48,620 bases of DNA from Luteipulveratus flavus (GTDB lineage: Bacteria; Actinomycetota; Actinomycetes; Actinomycetales; Dermatophilaceae). The notes below the pieces were generated by a model. That model did no database searches, was not told the origin of the DNA, and was given only the letters and a program-made list of their open reading frames with translations. The stretch lies in the NCBI RefSeq assembly GCF_029439465.1, contig NZ_JAROAV010000036.1, forward strand, positions 1-48,620, written 5' to 3'. The position numbers were made by a program, and so were the translations under genes. Shown here piece after piece: positions 33,432 through 42,654 of the stretch; the first letter of the stretch is position 1, and each line of letters begins with the position of its first letter.

Positions 33432-34445
33432 CTACTCGGCCGCAGCCACCGGCAGACGCATGGCGACGCCCTTCTCGACGATCTCGAAGCCGAGGTCCTC
33501 GTTGATCGCCACCATGTAGGCGTTGTTGTCCGCGTTGCTGGTCCGCACGAGCGTGCGCCCGGGGAACTCCTCCTGCAGCCGGCGCAGGTTGGCGACCTTG
33601 ACCGCCATGCCGAGCCGGTGACCGCGGTGGTCGCGGTGCACGTACGTGCCCCACTGCCACACCTGCGTCGACGGCGGGGGCGGCACGACCAGGTCGGAGT
33701 GCGCCGCGACGGCACCCGTCTCCCGGTCGATCGCCAGCGCGAACAGCCGTGTGCGGCCCTGCTCGCGCTGCAGCGCCCAGAAGTCGCGGACTCGCTTCGG
33801 CGTCATCGTCTCCGGCTCGAACTCCACCACGCCGCTCGGAGCGTCCACGCCGAGCAGGTTGTAGAGGTCGCACAGACCCTGGACGTACTCGTCCGGGACG
33901 TCGCCGGCGAACAGCTTCACGTCGTACGCCTCCGCGGCCTTCGCGGACGCGTCGCCGTGCCGGGTGAGCAGCTCCTCGGAGACGGGCAGCGGCATGTGCC
34001 GGACGTTCTCGACCCAGCCGGGCTCGAACCCGCGAGCCAGCGCGAACCGGCGGTAGGGGTGGTTCTCGAAGTCCTTCTGCGGCACGCGGAACTCGGTGAG
34101 CACGGTGGTGCGCTTCTCGTCGCGCGCCCGCGACACCATCTGCTCCACGAGACCCGTGCCGTGGCCGCGTCCGCGGTGGTCGGGATGGACGTCCAGCTCG
34201 GTCCACAGCATCCAGGTGTTGTCCGCGTCGGGCAGCCAGACCATGGCGGCGCCGACGACGCTGTCGTCCTCCCACGCGCCCCACAGCTCGAACCGCTCCT
34301 CCGGCTCGACGAACCGCACGTCGGCGACCCACTCGTCGTACGGGGTCGGCTCGAACCACGGTCGATCGACGGCAGACGAACGCTCCAGCGCCTCGTGGGC
34401 CTGCCGCAGCGCCGTGTCGTCCTGCAGGTCGATCTGCTTGATCAT
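33432..34445 (-). CDS. Double-GNAT acetyltransferase
   Basis: This 337-residue protein has two GNAT modules, about 1-160 and 180-337. The acetyl-CoA-binding motif A is VHPDHRGRGHGTGLVEQMV in the first and VHRDHRGHRLGMAVKVANL in the second. The layout resembles mycothiol-synthase-like tandem GNATs, but the substrate is not identified. ATG 34445 is the start. The gene is convergent with the secreted protein and divergent from the transglutaminase-DUF2126 gene. Confidence 0.88.
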   Translation of the reverse strand: MIKQIDLQDDTALRQAHEALERSSAVDRPWFEPTPYDEWVADVRFVEPEERFELWGAWEDDSVVGAAMVWLPDADNTWMLWTELDVHPDHRGRGHGTGLVEQMVSRARDEKRTTVLTEFRVPQKDFENHPYRRFALARGFEPGWVENVRHMPLPVSEELLTRHGDASAKAAEAYDVKLFAGDVPDEYVQGLCDLYNLLGVDAPSGVVEFEPETMTPKRVRDFWALQREQGRTRLFALAIDRETGAVAAHSDLVVPPPPSTQVWQWGTYVHRDHRGHRLGMAVKVANLRRLQEEFPGRTLVRTSNADNNAYMVAINEDLGFEIVEKGVAMRLPVAAAE

Positions 34446-34568
34446 CCTTCGACGCTAGGGCGGTCCGGTGCGGGGAGGCCACTCCTTTTCGGCGGGTTCG
34501 CGGGCGCGCAGGATCGGGACGTCGTAGGGGCTGACCGGGCGGTCACGCGGCGCCACTAGGTTGGCCGG

Positions 34569-37500
34569 GTGACGATCCGAGTGGCGCTCGAGCACAGGAC
34601 GACGTACCACTTCGCCCATCCGGTGAAGGTGTACCCGCACACCGTGCGGCTGCGGCCGGCGCCGCACTCGCGGACCCCGATCGAGTCGTACTCGTTGCAG
34701 GTCACCCCGCGGCAGCACTTCGTGAACTGGCAGCAGGACCCGTTCGGCAACTGGGTGGCGCGGCTGGTGTTCCCGGAGCCGGTGAGCGAGCTCGACATCA
34801 CGGTCGGGCTGGTCGCCGACATGACGGTCATCAATCCGTTCGACTTCTTCGTCGAGGAGTACGCCGAGCGCTTCCCGTTCACCTACCCCGACGGCCTGCG
34901 TGCCGAGCTGGAGCCCTACCTCACGCCGGTCGACGACCGTACGCCAACCGAACCGCTGGTTGAGCCGACCGGAGCGCTAGCGGAGGTCGAGTCGAAACCC
35001 GGTGACATCGGGGGAGACTCCGCGGACGCGTCACCGGGTTTCGACTCGGTCTCGCCTAGCGGCTCGACCGGCTCAACCAGCGGAAGTGGCGGCTCGACCA
35101 GCGGTCCGGACGGCTCGCCCGGCGGGGAGGCTGGTTCGCTGACCGAGCGGTGGGTGGAGGCGAACCGGCCGGAGGACGGGCTCGCGATCGTCGACTTCCT
35201 GGTCCGGCTCAACCAGGCGGTCAACCGCGACATCGCGTACACCGTCCGCCTCGAGACCGGTGTGCAGGACCCCGACGAGACGCTGGCCAAGCGGCTCGGC
35301 TCCTGCCGGGACAGCGCCTGGCTGCTGGTGTCGGCGCTGCGCCGGCTCGGGCTCGCGGCGCGGTTCGTCTCCGGGTACCTCGTCCAGCTCACCTCGGACG
35401 TCAAGGCGACCAACGGCAAGGACGGCCCGTCCGAGGACTTCACCGACCTGCACGCCTGGGCGGAGGTGTTCGTGCCCGGCGCCGGCTGGATCGGGCTGGA
35501 CGCGACGTCCGGCCTGTTCGCCGGCGAGGGCCACATCCCGCTGTCGGCGACGCCGCACCCCTCCTCCGCCGCCCCGATCAGCGGCGCGACCGGCGTGGTG
35601 GACGTCGACTTCTCCTTCTCCAACTCCGTCACCCGCATCCACGAGGACGCCCGCGTCACCAAGCCGTACTCCGAGGAGCAGTGGCGGACCGTCGACACGC
35701 TCGGTCAGCAGGTCGACCGGCTGCTGACGGAGTACGACGTACGGCTCACGATGGGCGGCGAACCGACCTTCGTCTCCGCCGGTGACACGTCGTCCGCGCA
35801 GTGGGAGTCCGCGGCTGACGGTGACGAGAAGCGTTCGCTGGCAAGGGATCTCGCTGCTCGCTTGAAGGAGCGCTGTGCGCCGCACGGCCTGGTGCACCAC
35901 GGCCAGGGCAAGTGGTACCCGGGAGAACCGTTGCCGCGCTGGCAGATCCGGCTGACCTGGCGCGCGGACGGCAAGCCGCTGTGGGAGCACCCCGAGCTGC
36001 TGGACGACCCGTGGGGCGACCCGCGCGAGATCGACCCGCAGACCGCCCGCGACCTCGCGTACGCCGTCGCCGCGGGGCTGGGGGTGCCGACCGAGCTCGC
36101 GCTGCCGGCGTACGAGGACCCGATGAACGACGTCTGGAACGAGGCGCGGCGTCCGCGCGGTGACCAGCGGCCGGCCGTCGACATCGACCCGAACGATCCC
36201 GAGCCGATGCGAGCGCTGGAAGACGTTGACAGCCAAGCGGATACGCCGCGGGGCTGGGTGGTGCCGATCTTCCGCGACCCGGACGGTGACGGCTGGGCGA
36301 CGACGCGGTGGCGGACCCGGCGCCGGCACCTGTTCCTCACGCCGGGCGAGTCGCCGATGGGACTGCGGCTGCCGCTGGGCTCGATCGCGTGGACGGATGC
36401 GCCGTACGAGCCGGAGGAGTCGACGTTCGGCGATCCGGGTGAGCTGAGCGAGTCGAGTGGCGACGTCGTCCCTGCGGTGGTCCGCGACATCGAGAAGTCA
36501 CCGCGTACGGCGCTGTGCGTGCAGGAGCGGGACGGGCACCTGTTCGTCTTCCTGCCGCCGCTGAGCAACCTCGACCACGCCCTCCAGCTGCTCGCCACCG
36601 TGGAGCGCGCCGTCGAAGAGCTCGGCGTTCCAGTGGTTCTCGAGGGGTATCCGCTGCCGGACGATCGCCGTACGCGGTCGTTGTCGGTCACTCCCGATCC
36701 GGGCGTCATCGAGGTGAACGTGCAGCCGAGCGCGTCCTGGACGGACCTGGCCGAGCTGACCACCACGCTGTTCGACGACGCCCGGGACACCGGGCTGGCC
36801 ACCGAGAAGTTCGACCTCGACGGCACGCACACGGGCACCGGCGGTGGCAACCACCTCACGCTCGGCGGACCGACGCCGCAGGACTCGCCGCTGCTGCGGC
36901 GACCGGACCTGCTGCGCAGCCTGCTCACCTACTGGCAGCACCACCCGGCGCTGTCGTACGTGTTCTCCGGGCGGTTCATCGGCCCGACGTCCCAGGCGCC
37001 GCGCGTCGACGAGGGGCGGCCGGAGACGCTGTACGAGCTGGAGATCGCGTTCGCCGAGCTGGAGCGGGTGGTCGGGCAGTCCGACGCCCGGGTGGCCGCG
37101 GACGTCGAGGCCGACCGCGACCGGACGGAACCCCGCGAGACCCGCCGGGAGCGGCACCTCACGTCGCAGCTGTGGCTCACCGACCGGCTGCTGCGCCACC
37201 TGCTCACCGACATCACCGGCAACACGCACCGCTCGGAGTTCTGCGTCGACAAGCTCTACAGCCCCGACTCCGAGCGGGGTCGGCTCGGGCTGCTGGAGCT
37301 GCGCGGGTTCGAGATGCCGCCGCACCCGCGGATGGCGCTCGTCCAGGCGCTGCTGGTCCGGTCGCTGGTCGCCCGGTTCTGGCGGGAGCCGTACACCGGG
37401 CCGCTCGTGCGATGGGGTACCCGGCTGCACGACCGGTTCCTGCTGCCGGCGTTCGCGGCGGCCGACCTGCGCGACGTCGTCGAGGACCTGAACCGGTTCC

Positions 37501-38225
37501 TCGCGGACGCGACGCCCGGCGGGCTGCGGTTCGACCCGGCCTGGTTCGACCCGTTCCTGGAGTTCCGGTTCCCCCGGCTGGGCGAGACCGACGTCGCGGG
37601 CGTGCACCTGGAGCTGCGGCAGGCGGTCGAGCCGTGGCACGTGCTCGGTGAGGAGGTCCGCCAGTCCGGAACCGCGCGGTACGTCGACTCCTCGGTCGAG
37701 CGGGTGCAGCTCGCGGCGTCCGGCCTCGTCGAGGGCCGGCACGTGGTCACCTGCAACGGCGTTCCGGTCCCGATGGTGCCGGTGCCTGCACGCGGCGGCT
37801 CCGGCGGTTCGGGCACGGCGGAGACGGGCTCGTTCGTCGGTGGCGTGCGCTTCCGGGCGTGGGCGCCGCCGTCCGCGCTGCATCCGACGATCGGCGTCCA
37901 CGCGCCGCTGACGTTCGACCTGGTGGACACCTGGAGCCGTCGGTCGCTCGGCGGGTTCACCCATCACGTCGTGCACCCGGGCGGCCGCGCGTACGAGGAC
38001 TACCCGGTGAACGCCGCGGCCGCCGAGACCCGGCGCGCGTCCCGGTTCGAGGCGATCGGCCACACGACCGGCGAGGTGGATCCCGCGGAGTGGCCGGACG
38101 TCCGTGGAGGCACCGAGTACCCGACCACCCTCGACCTGCGCCGCTTCACCCCGGCCACCGCTGACACAGACCCCGCCGGTCGAGGAGGGGCGAACGACGT
38201 GAGGGCCCGTATCGAGACCAGGTGA
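34569..38225 (+). CDS. Transglutaminase fused to DUF2126 (predicted amidoligase)
   Basis: This large protein of 1218 residues has an N-terminal strand domain (1-125), a linker (about 129-190) derived from a repeat element, and a transglutaminase domain. The catalytic triad is C246 (LGSCRDSAWLLVSALRRLG), H295 (DLHAWAEVFVPG) and D311 (GLDATSGL). The remainder, from about 390 (MGGEPTFVSAGD, GKWYPGEPLPRWQ) to the end, is DUF2126, a putative amidoligase. GTG 34569 is the start. The C-terminal ~17 residues come from another repeat. It probably works with the ATP-grasp and transglutaminase genes downstream. Confidence 0.9.
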   Translation: MTIRVALEHRTTYHFAHPVKVYPHTVRLRPAPHSRTPIESYSLQVTPRQHFVNWQQDPFGNWVARLVFPEPVSELDITVGLVADMTVINPFDFFVEEYAERFPFTYPDGLRAELEPYLTPVDDRTPTEPLVEPTGALAEVESKPGDIGGDSADASPGFDSVSPSGSTGSTSGSGGSTSGPDGSPGGEAGSLTERWVEANRPEDGLAIVDFLVRLNQAVNRDIAYTVRLETGVQDPDETLAKRLGSCRDSAWLLVSALRRLGLAARFVSGYLVQLTSDVKATNGKDGPSEDFTDLHAWAEVFVPGAGWIGLDATSGLFAGEGHIPLSATPHPSSAAPISGATGVVDVDFSFSNSVTRIHEDARVTKPYSEEQWRTVDTLGQQVDRLLTEYDVRLTMGGEPTFVSAGDTSSAQWESAADGDEKRSLARDLAARLKERCAPHGLVHHGQGKWYPGEPLPRWQIRLTWRADGKPLWEHPELLDDPWGDPREIDPQTARDLAYAVAAGLGVPTELALPAYEDPMNDVWNEARRPRGDQRPAVDIDPNDPEPMRALEDVDSQADTPRGWVVPIFRDPDGDGWATTRWRTRRRHLFLTPGESPMGLRLPLGSIAWTDAPYEPEESTFGDPGELSESSGDVVPAVVRDIEKSPRTALCVQERDGHLFVFLPPLSNLDHALQLLATVERAVEELGVPVVLEGYPLPDDRRTRSLSVTPDPGVIEVNVQPSASWTDLAELTTTLFDDARDTGLATEKFDLDGTHTGTGGGNHLTLGGPTPQDSPLLRRPDLLRSLLTYWQHHPALSYVFSGRFIGPTSQAPRVDEGRPETLYELEIAFAELERVVGQSDARVAADVEADRDRTEPRETRRERHLTSQLWLTDRLLRHLLTDITGNTHRSEFCVDKLYSPDSERGRLGLLELRGFEMPPHPRMALVQALLVRSLVARFWREPYTGPLVRWGTRLHDRFLLPAFAAADLRDVVEDLNRFLADATPGGLRFDPAWFDPFLEFRFPRLGETDVAGVHLELRQAVEPWHVLGEEVRQSGTARYVDSSVERVQLAASGLVEGRHVVTCNGVPVPMVPVPARGGSGGSGTAETGSFVGGVRFRAWAPPSALHPTIGVHAPLTFDLVDTWSRRSLGGFTHHVVHPGGRAYEDYPVNAAAAETRRASRFEAIGHTTGEVDPAEWPDVRGGTEYPTTLDLRRFTPATADTDPAGRGGANDVRARIETR
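34953..35083. repeat. REP-like family 1 element inside the coding region (copy c)
   Basis: Outer arms ccgctggttgagccg (34953-34967) and cggctcaaccagcgg (35069-35083) are perfectly inverted. Inner arms cgagtcgaaacccggtga and tcaccgggtttcgactcg (34988-35005, 35031-35048) are also perfectly paired. The 131-bp element matches the intergenic copies at 15875 and 26338, yet is translated through as a Gly/Ser/Pro-rich linker. The reading frame stays open. Confidence 0.88.
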
Positions 38226-38345
38226 GGTGGTCGCTGAGTCTCCCTGTGCCGTACGTGGTTTCGACTCGGGTCTCGGCCAGCGCCTCGATCCGGCTCAACC
38301 GGCGAGGGCCGGCTGCTCGAACCGGCGGGGGCTGGCTGCTCGACC
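38175..38345. repeat. Hybrid family 2/family 1 repeat at the gene end
   Basis: Family 2 sequence (38175-38222; ccggtcgagg, cgaacgacgtgagggcccg, tatcgagacc) runs into the gene's last codons. It is followed by a half of family 1 (38239-38308; tctccctgtgc, ggtttcgactcgggtctcg, cggctcaaccggcgag). The TGA of the DUF2126 gene (38223-38225) lies at the junction. Confidence 0.75.
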
Positions 38346-38360
38346 GGCGGGGGGCGGTTG

Positions 38361-39002
38361 CTAGGCGCAGGTGTTGAGGAGGGTGGTGAGCTCGTCGACC
38401 TCGGCCTGCTGGGCGGCCAGGTCCCACTGGTGCTTGGACGCGATCCAGATCTTCGCGTACGTGCACCCGTAGGCCGTCCGGGTCGGCACCCAGGTCGAGG
38501 GGTCCTGGTCGCTCTTGGACCGGTTCGAGGACGCGCTGACCGCGATCAGCTGCGAGTGGTCCAGGTCGTTCGCGAACGCCTGACGCTGCGCGGTCGTCCA
38601 GCTCGATGCGCCGGAGCGCCACGCCTCGGCGAGCGGGACGATGTGGTCGATGTCGAACGAGCTCGGGTCGGACGTGGTGACGCCGTCGTACTCGGAGTAC
38701 CAGCTGCCGCTCGTCGGGTAGCAGTCCGAGCCGGTGGAGACGTTCGTCCCGTCGCGCTTGAGGACCGTCTCGCGGGTGTCGCAGGCGCCCTCGATCGTGA
38801 TCCAGTGGGGGAACTTGTCCCGGCTGTAGCCGGTCATCGACCCCTCGGTCTGCACGGTGAGCTCGGACAGGTACGTGCGGGCGGTCGCCGTGTCGGGAAT
38901 GCCCGGCGGTGCGGCGTCGGCGTCGGCGGGGAAGCAGAGGACGAGCAGGAGCGTGGCGAGGCCGACGCGTACGGCGCCGAGTGCGTTGCGTGTCCGTGTC
39001 AT
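38361..39002 (-). CDS. Secreted HNH/DUF1524-type nuclease
   Basis: This 213-residue exported protein has a signal peptide (about 1-30, VGLATLLLVLCFPADADA). The HNH-like domain has DIDHIVPLAEAWRSGAS (catalytic His), FANDLDHSQLIAVSAS and SNRSKSDQDPSTWVP. Four cysteines (CDTRE, CYPTS, CTYAK, NTCA) suggest two disulfides. It resembles secreted GmrSD/DUF1524-type nucleases that scavenge DNA or attack rivals. It is on the opposite strand within the amidoligase locus, its end facing the DUF2126 gene. ATG 39002 is the start. Confidence 0.9.
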   Translation of the reverse strand: MTRTRNALGAVRVGLATLLLVLCFPADADAAPPGIPDTATARTYLSELTVQTEGSMTGYSRDKFPHWITIEGACDTRETVLKRDGTNVSTGSDCYPTSGSWYSEYDGVTTSDPSSFDIDHIVPLAEAWRSGASSWTTAQRQAFANDLDHSQLIAVSASSNRSKSDQDPSTWVPTRTAYGCTYAKIWIASKHQWDLAAQQAEVDELTTLLNTCA

Positions 39003-39170
39003 GGCCAGCCAGGCTTCCGCGGCGAGCACCAGTGACTGACCAACTCCGGGTGCCGCCTTCGTCAGGTCTCGTTCAGGGGCTGGTCAAGCCGGCAGGTGCG
39101 GTGAGGATCACGGCCGTCGCGCGCGTGGTCCGTGCGCTGTCCGTCGGCGGGTACGCCTAGTCTCGTGCCG

Positions 39171-41732
39171 ATGTCAGCGCAGGTCGACGAGCAGCCCGGT
39201 GGCGCCCTGGAGGCGTACCGCGCGTTGCTGGCGAGCCGCGCGGTCGAGCGGGGCGAGCCGTCCGCGCCGGCGGTCGACGAGCTCATCGGCAACGGCGGCG
39301 TACGCCCCGACCACGAGCTGCTCGCCCACACGGTCACCGCGATGGGGACGACCGGGCTGCTGACGCGGGCCGCGCGGGCGCGCCGGTTCGTGCAGAGCGA
39401 CGGCGTCACGTACGGCAGCACCGACGACGGCGGTCAGGCCCGCAACTGGCACCTGGACCCGCTCCCGGTGGTGCTCGGCGCGCAGGAGTGGGCCGGCCTG
39501 GAGGCGGGGCTCGCCCAGCGCGCGCACCTGCTCGACCTCGTCCTGGCCGACCTGTACGGCGAACGGACGCTGCTGCACCGCCGCGTCGTCCCCGCCGAGG
39601 TCGTCCTCGGTCATCCGGGGTTCGTCCGGCAGGCCGACCGGGTCCGGCTGCCGAGCCCGCACCAGCTGCTGATGAGCGCCACCGACCTCGCCCGGGGCAG
39701 TGACGGCGCGTGGCAGGTCATCGCCGACCGCACCCAGGCGCCGTCCGGTGCGGGGTACGCGATGGCGAACCGCCGGATCATCACCCGCACCATGCCGGCG
39801 CTGCACCGCGGCACCGACCTGGCCCGGCTGCGGTCCTTCTTCCACACCATGCGGGTCGCGCTGCACGACGTCGCGCCCGAGACGAGCGAGGCGCCCCGCG
39901 TCGTCGTGCTCAGTCCAGGGGCCGGCAGCGAGACCGCGTTCGACCAGGCGTTCATGGCGACGCTGCTGGGGTTCCCGCTCGTGGAGGCGGACGACCTCAC
40001 GATGCGCGACGGCCGGGTGTGGGTCCGTACGACGGGTCGGCTCGAGCCGGTCGACGTCATCCTGCGCCGTGTCGACGCCCTGTGGTCGGACCCGCTGGAC
40101 CTGCGGGCCGACTCCCAGCTCGGCGTCCCCGGCCTGGTCGAGGCGACCCGGCGCGGCACGGTCGCGGTGGTCAACCCGCTCGGCGCCGGCGTCCTGGAGA
40201 ACCCCGGTCTGCAGCACTTCCTCGGCGCCGTCGCGCGCGAGGTGCTCGGCGAGGACCTCGCGCTCGGTATGCCCCTCTCCTGGTGGTGCGGCGACGACCG
40301 GCAGCGCTCGTACGTGCTCGCCCACCTCGACGAGCTCGTCCTCAAGCCGCTGTGGCGGGACGTGGACAACGAGAGCGAGTTCGGGTGGGCCCTCAGTCGG
40401 GCCGAGCTGGACCGGCTGCGCGCCCGGATCGAGGCGCAGCCGTGGGCGTGGTGCGCCCAGGAGCCGCTGCCGGACTCCTCCGCCCCCGTCGTCACCCGCG
40501 ACGGGCTGGAGCCGCGCCGCCTGGTGCTGCGCACGTTCGCCGTCGCGGAAGGTGGTGACTACCGGTTCCTGCCGGGTGGTCTGGCCCGGGTCGCCGCGAG
40601 CATGGACGAGTACCGGGTGACCGGGAGCGCCGGCGCTCTCGCCAAGGACGTGTGGGTGCTCTCCGCCCCGGACGCGGCCGCCCCACCGTGGGTCGAGCGC
40701 TCCTCGCGGCCGGCTGCCGTCGCCGAGCCCGCGCCGACGGCGGGACTCGCGCCCCGCGTGGCCGAGGACCTCTTCTGGATCGGCCGGTACGCCGAGCGGG
40801 CCGAGGGCACCGCGCGCCTGCTCAAGGTCGCCGACGACCTGACCGAGGACTTCGACAACCGGCCCGGCTCGCTCGGCGCCGCCGCGATGACCGCGGTGCT
40901 GGACGCGGTCGGCGCGGTCACGACGGTCCCGGCGGGCGACGCGAGGGAGCCGGGAGGCCGAGTCCGCCACCTGCGCACCCTGGTGACCGACCGGCGTACC
41001 CCCGGCACGATCGCGTACGCCGTCGACCGGCTCGTGCAGGGCTCGCAGCAGGTGCGCGACCAGCTGTCCCTGGACACCTGGCCGATCCTGAGCCGACTGG
41101 AGGAGACGCTGTCCGCCGAGCAGACGGAGGAGTCCCAGCTGCAGCCGCTGCTGGAGCGGCTGATCGAGTCGCTGCTCGCGCTCGCCGGCGTGATGGCGCA
41201 GAGCATGGTCCGGGACCGGACGTGGGCGTACATCGACGCCGGCAGCCGGCTGGAGCGGGCGCAGCTGACCGTCGCCCTGCTCGCGGCGACCCTCGCACCG
41301 GGACGCTCGCCCGTGCTGGAGGGGCAGGTCACCGAGGCGATCCTGGTCGCGGGGGAGAGCATCATCACCCACCGCCGCCGCTCCGCCGCCGGGCTCGGGC
41401 CCGCGTCGCCGGTGCACTCGGCGCTCGACCTGCTGCTGCTGGACGTCGACAACCCGCGGTCGGTGATCTTCCAGCTGGACCGGCTCGGCCCGGACCTGGA
41501 GCTGATGGGCGACGGCGAGCGACGGACGCAGGTGGCCGAGATCGCCCAGCGGCTGCGGGCGGCGGACGTCCATCGGCTCGCCGGCCACGACCGTACGGCG
41601 CTGGACCAGCTGCTGGTCCGCCTCGGCGCCGAGCTGCGCGACCTCGCCGATGCCGTGGAGCGCCGCCACTTCGTCCGCAAGGCCCCGCAGCGCACGCACG
41701 TCACCGAGTGGACCCTGGGACGGGACGCCTGA
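39171..41732 (+). CDS. Circularly permuted ATP-grasp fused to alpha-E domain
   Basis: This 853-residue protein joins a circularly permuted ATP-grasp ligase (about 1-470; VIADRTQAPSGAGYAMANRR near residue 183, then LALGMPLSWWCGDDRQRS) with an alpha-E (DUF403) helical domain from about 525 (RVAEDLFWIGRYAERAEG). These domains often occur as two separate genes. They are predicted to make an isopeptide- or peptide-type bond using ATP. ATG 39171 follows a TAGTCT-like box by 10 nt and has no strong ribosome site; a leaderless start is likely. The following transglutaminase gene overlaps its stop (TGATG). Confidence 0.92.
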   Translation: MSAQVDEQPGGALEAYRALLASRAVERGEPSAPAVDELIGNGGVRPDHELLAHTVTAMGTTGLLTRAARARRFVQSDGVTYGSTDDGGQARNWHLDPLPVVLGAQEWAGLEAGLAQRAHLLDLVLADLYGERTLLHRRVVPAEVVLGHPGFVRQADRVRLPSPHQLLMSATDLARGSDGAWQVIADRTQAPSGAGYAMANRRIITRTMPALHRGTDLARLRSFFHTMRVALHDVAPETSEAPRVVVLSPGAGSETAFDQAFMATLLGFPLVEADDLTMRDGRVWVRTTGRLEPVDVILRRVDALWSDPLDLRADSQLGVPGLVEATRRGTVAVVNPLGAGVLENPGLQHFLGAVAREVLGEDLALGMPLSWWCGDDRQRSYVLAHLDELVLKPLWRDVDNESEFGWALSRAELDRLRARIEAQPWAWCAQEPLPDSSAPVVTRDGLEPRRLVLRTFAVAEGGDYRFLPGGLARVAASMDEYRVTGSAGALAKDVWVLSAPDAAAPPWVERSSRPAAVAEPAPTAGLAPRVAEDLFWIGRYAERAEGTARLLKVADDLTEDFDNRPGSLGAAAMTAVLDAVGAVTTVPAGDAREPGGRVRHLRTLVTDRRTPGTIAYAVDRLVQGSQQVRDQLSLDTWPILSRLEETLSAEQTEESQLQPLLERLIESLLALAGVMAQSMVRDRTWAYIDAGSRLERAQLTVALLAATLAPGRSPVLEGQVTEAILVAGESIITHRRRSAAGLGPASPVHSALDLLLLDVDNPRSVIFQLDRLGPDLELMGDGERRTQVAEIAQRLRAADVHRLAGHDRTALDQLLVRLGAELRDLADAVERRHFVRKAPQRTHVTEWTLGRDA

Positions 41733-42649
41733 TGGGGACGCAGACGGACGCGGACTTCGAGCCCCGGCGCTACCGGGTGAGGCACCGGACGACGTACAGC
41801 TACGCCGCCGACGTCACCGGCTGCTACGAGCGGGGCTGCCTGCACCCGCGCGAGACCCCGTCCCAGCAGGTGCGGTCGAACACCATCGAGGTGTCGCCCG
41901 AACCCGACCTGATGACCGAGCACGTGGACCACTTCGGCAACCACAGCCACTACGTCGAGGTCCGCACGCCGCACACCGAGCTGGCGGTCACCAAGACGTC
42001 GGTCGTCGACGTCGCCTGGCCCCGGACCGACCTGGACGAGCTCGACCGGCACACCGTTGCCGAGGCGGTCGAGCTGCTGGCCGGCGAGGCGGACCCGGTC
42101 GAGCGGGTGTCGTACCTGCTCCCGTCCGCCTTGGTCGACCTCTCCCCGGAGGTGCGCGCGTACGCCGCCCGCCTGCTGCCGGGTGACCGGCCGCTGGGCG
42201 AGGCGGTCCTCGACCTGACCCGGACGATCTTCGCGGAGTTCCGCTACGCCAAGGGCGCGACATCGGTGAAGACGACCCTCCCGGAGCTGCTGGAAAAGCG
42301 CGAGGGCGTCTGCCAGGACTTCGCCCACCTCGCGGTCGGCTGCCTGCGGGCCGTCGGTCTGCCCGCCCGGTACGTCAGCGGCTACCTGGAGACCCAGCCC
42401 CCGCCGGGCCGCCCGAAGCTCGCGGGCTCGGACGCCTCGCACGCGTGGGCGTCGGTCCTGGTCCCGGGCGGCACGTGGGTCGACCTGGACCCGACGAACG
42501 ACCACCTGGCCGACTCCCGCTACGTCGTGACCGCCTGGGGTCGGGACTTCCGTGACGTCTCCCCGCTCAAGGGCGTTATCTTCACCGAGTCGCCGTCGTC
42601 GAGGCTCGAGGTCGCCGTCGATGTCACCCGGCTCGAGCAAGGAGACTGA
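41732..42649 (+). CDS. Bacterial transglutaminase-like cysteine peptidase
   Basis: This 305-residue protein has an N-terminal beta domain (YRVRHRTTYSYAADVTGCYERG) and a transglutaminase core. The triad is C194 (GVCQDFAHLAVGCLRAVG), H237 (DASHAWASVLVPG) and D253 (DLDPTNDHLADSRYV). Such proteins are usually peptidases or amide-bond processors in the amidoligase locus, not true protein cross-linkers. ATG 41732 shares one base with the previous stop (TGATG), so they are coupled. A ribosome site for the next gene sits at its end. Confidence 0.93.
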   Translation: MGTQTDADFEPRRYRVRHRTTYSYAADVTGCYERGCLHPRETPSQQVRSNTIEVSPEPDLMTEHVDHFGNHSHYVEVRTPHTELAVTKTSVVDVAWPRTDLDELDRHTVAEAVELLAGEADPVERVSYLLPSALVDLSPEVRAYAARLLPGDRPLGEAVLDLTRTIFAEFRYAKGATSVKTTLPELLEKREGVCQDFAHLAVGCLRAVGLPARYVSGYLETQPPPGRPKLAGSDASHAWASVLVPGGTWVDLDPTNDHLADSRYVVTAWGRDFRDVSPLKGVIFTESPSSRLEVAVDVTRLEQGD

Positions 42650-42654
42650 CGAGC

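Noticed and set aside
39174-41699. 841-codon minus-strand open frame opposite the ATP-grasp/alpha-E gene
   Set aside because: The plus-strand product has strong family motifs; the antisense protein is rich in Arg/Gln/Val with no motif. It is a shadow.
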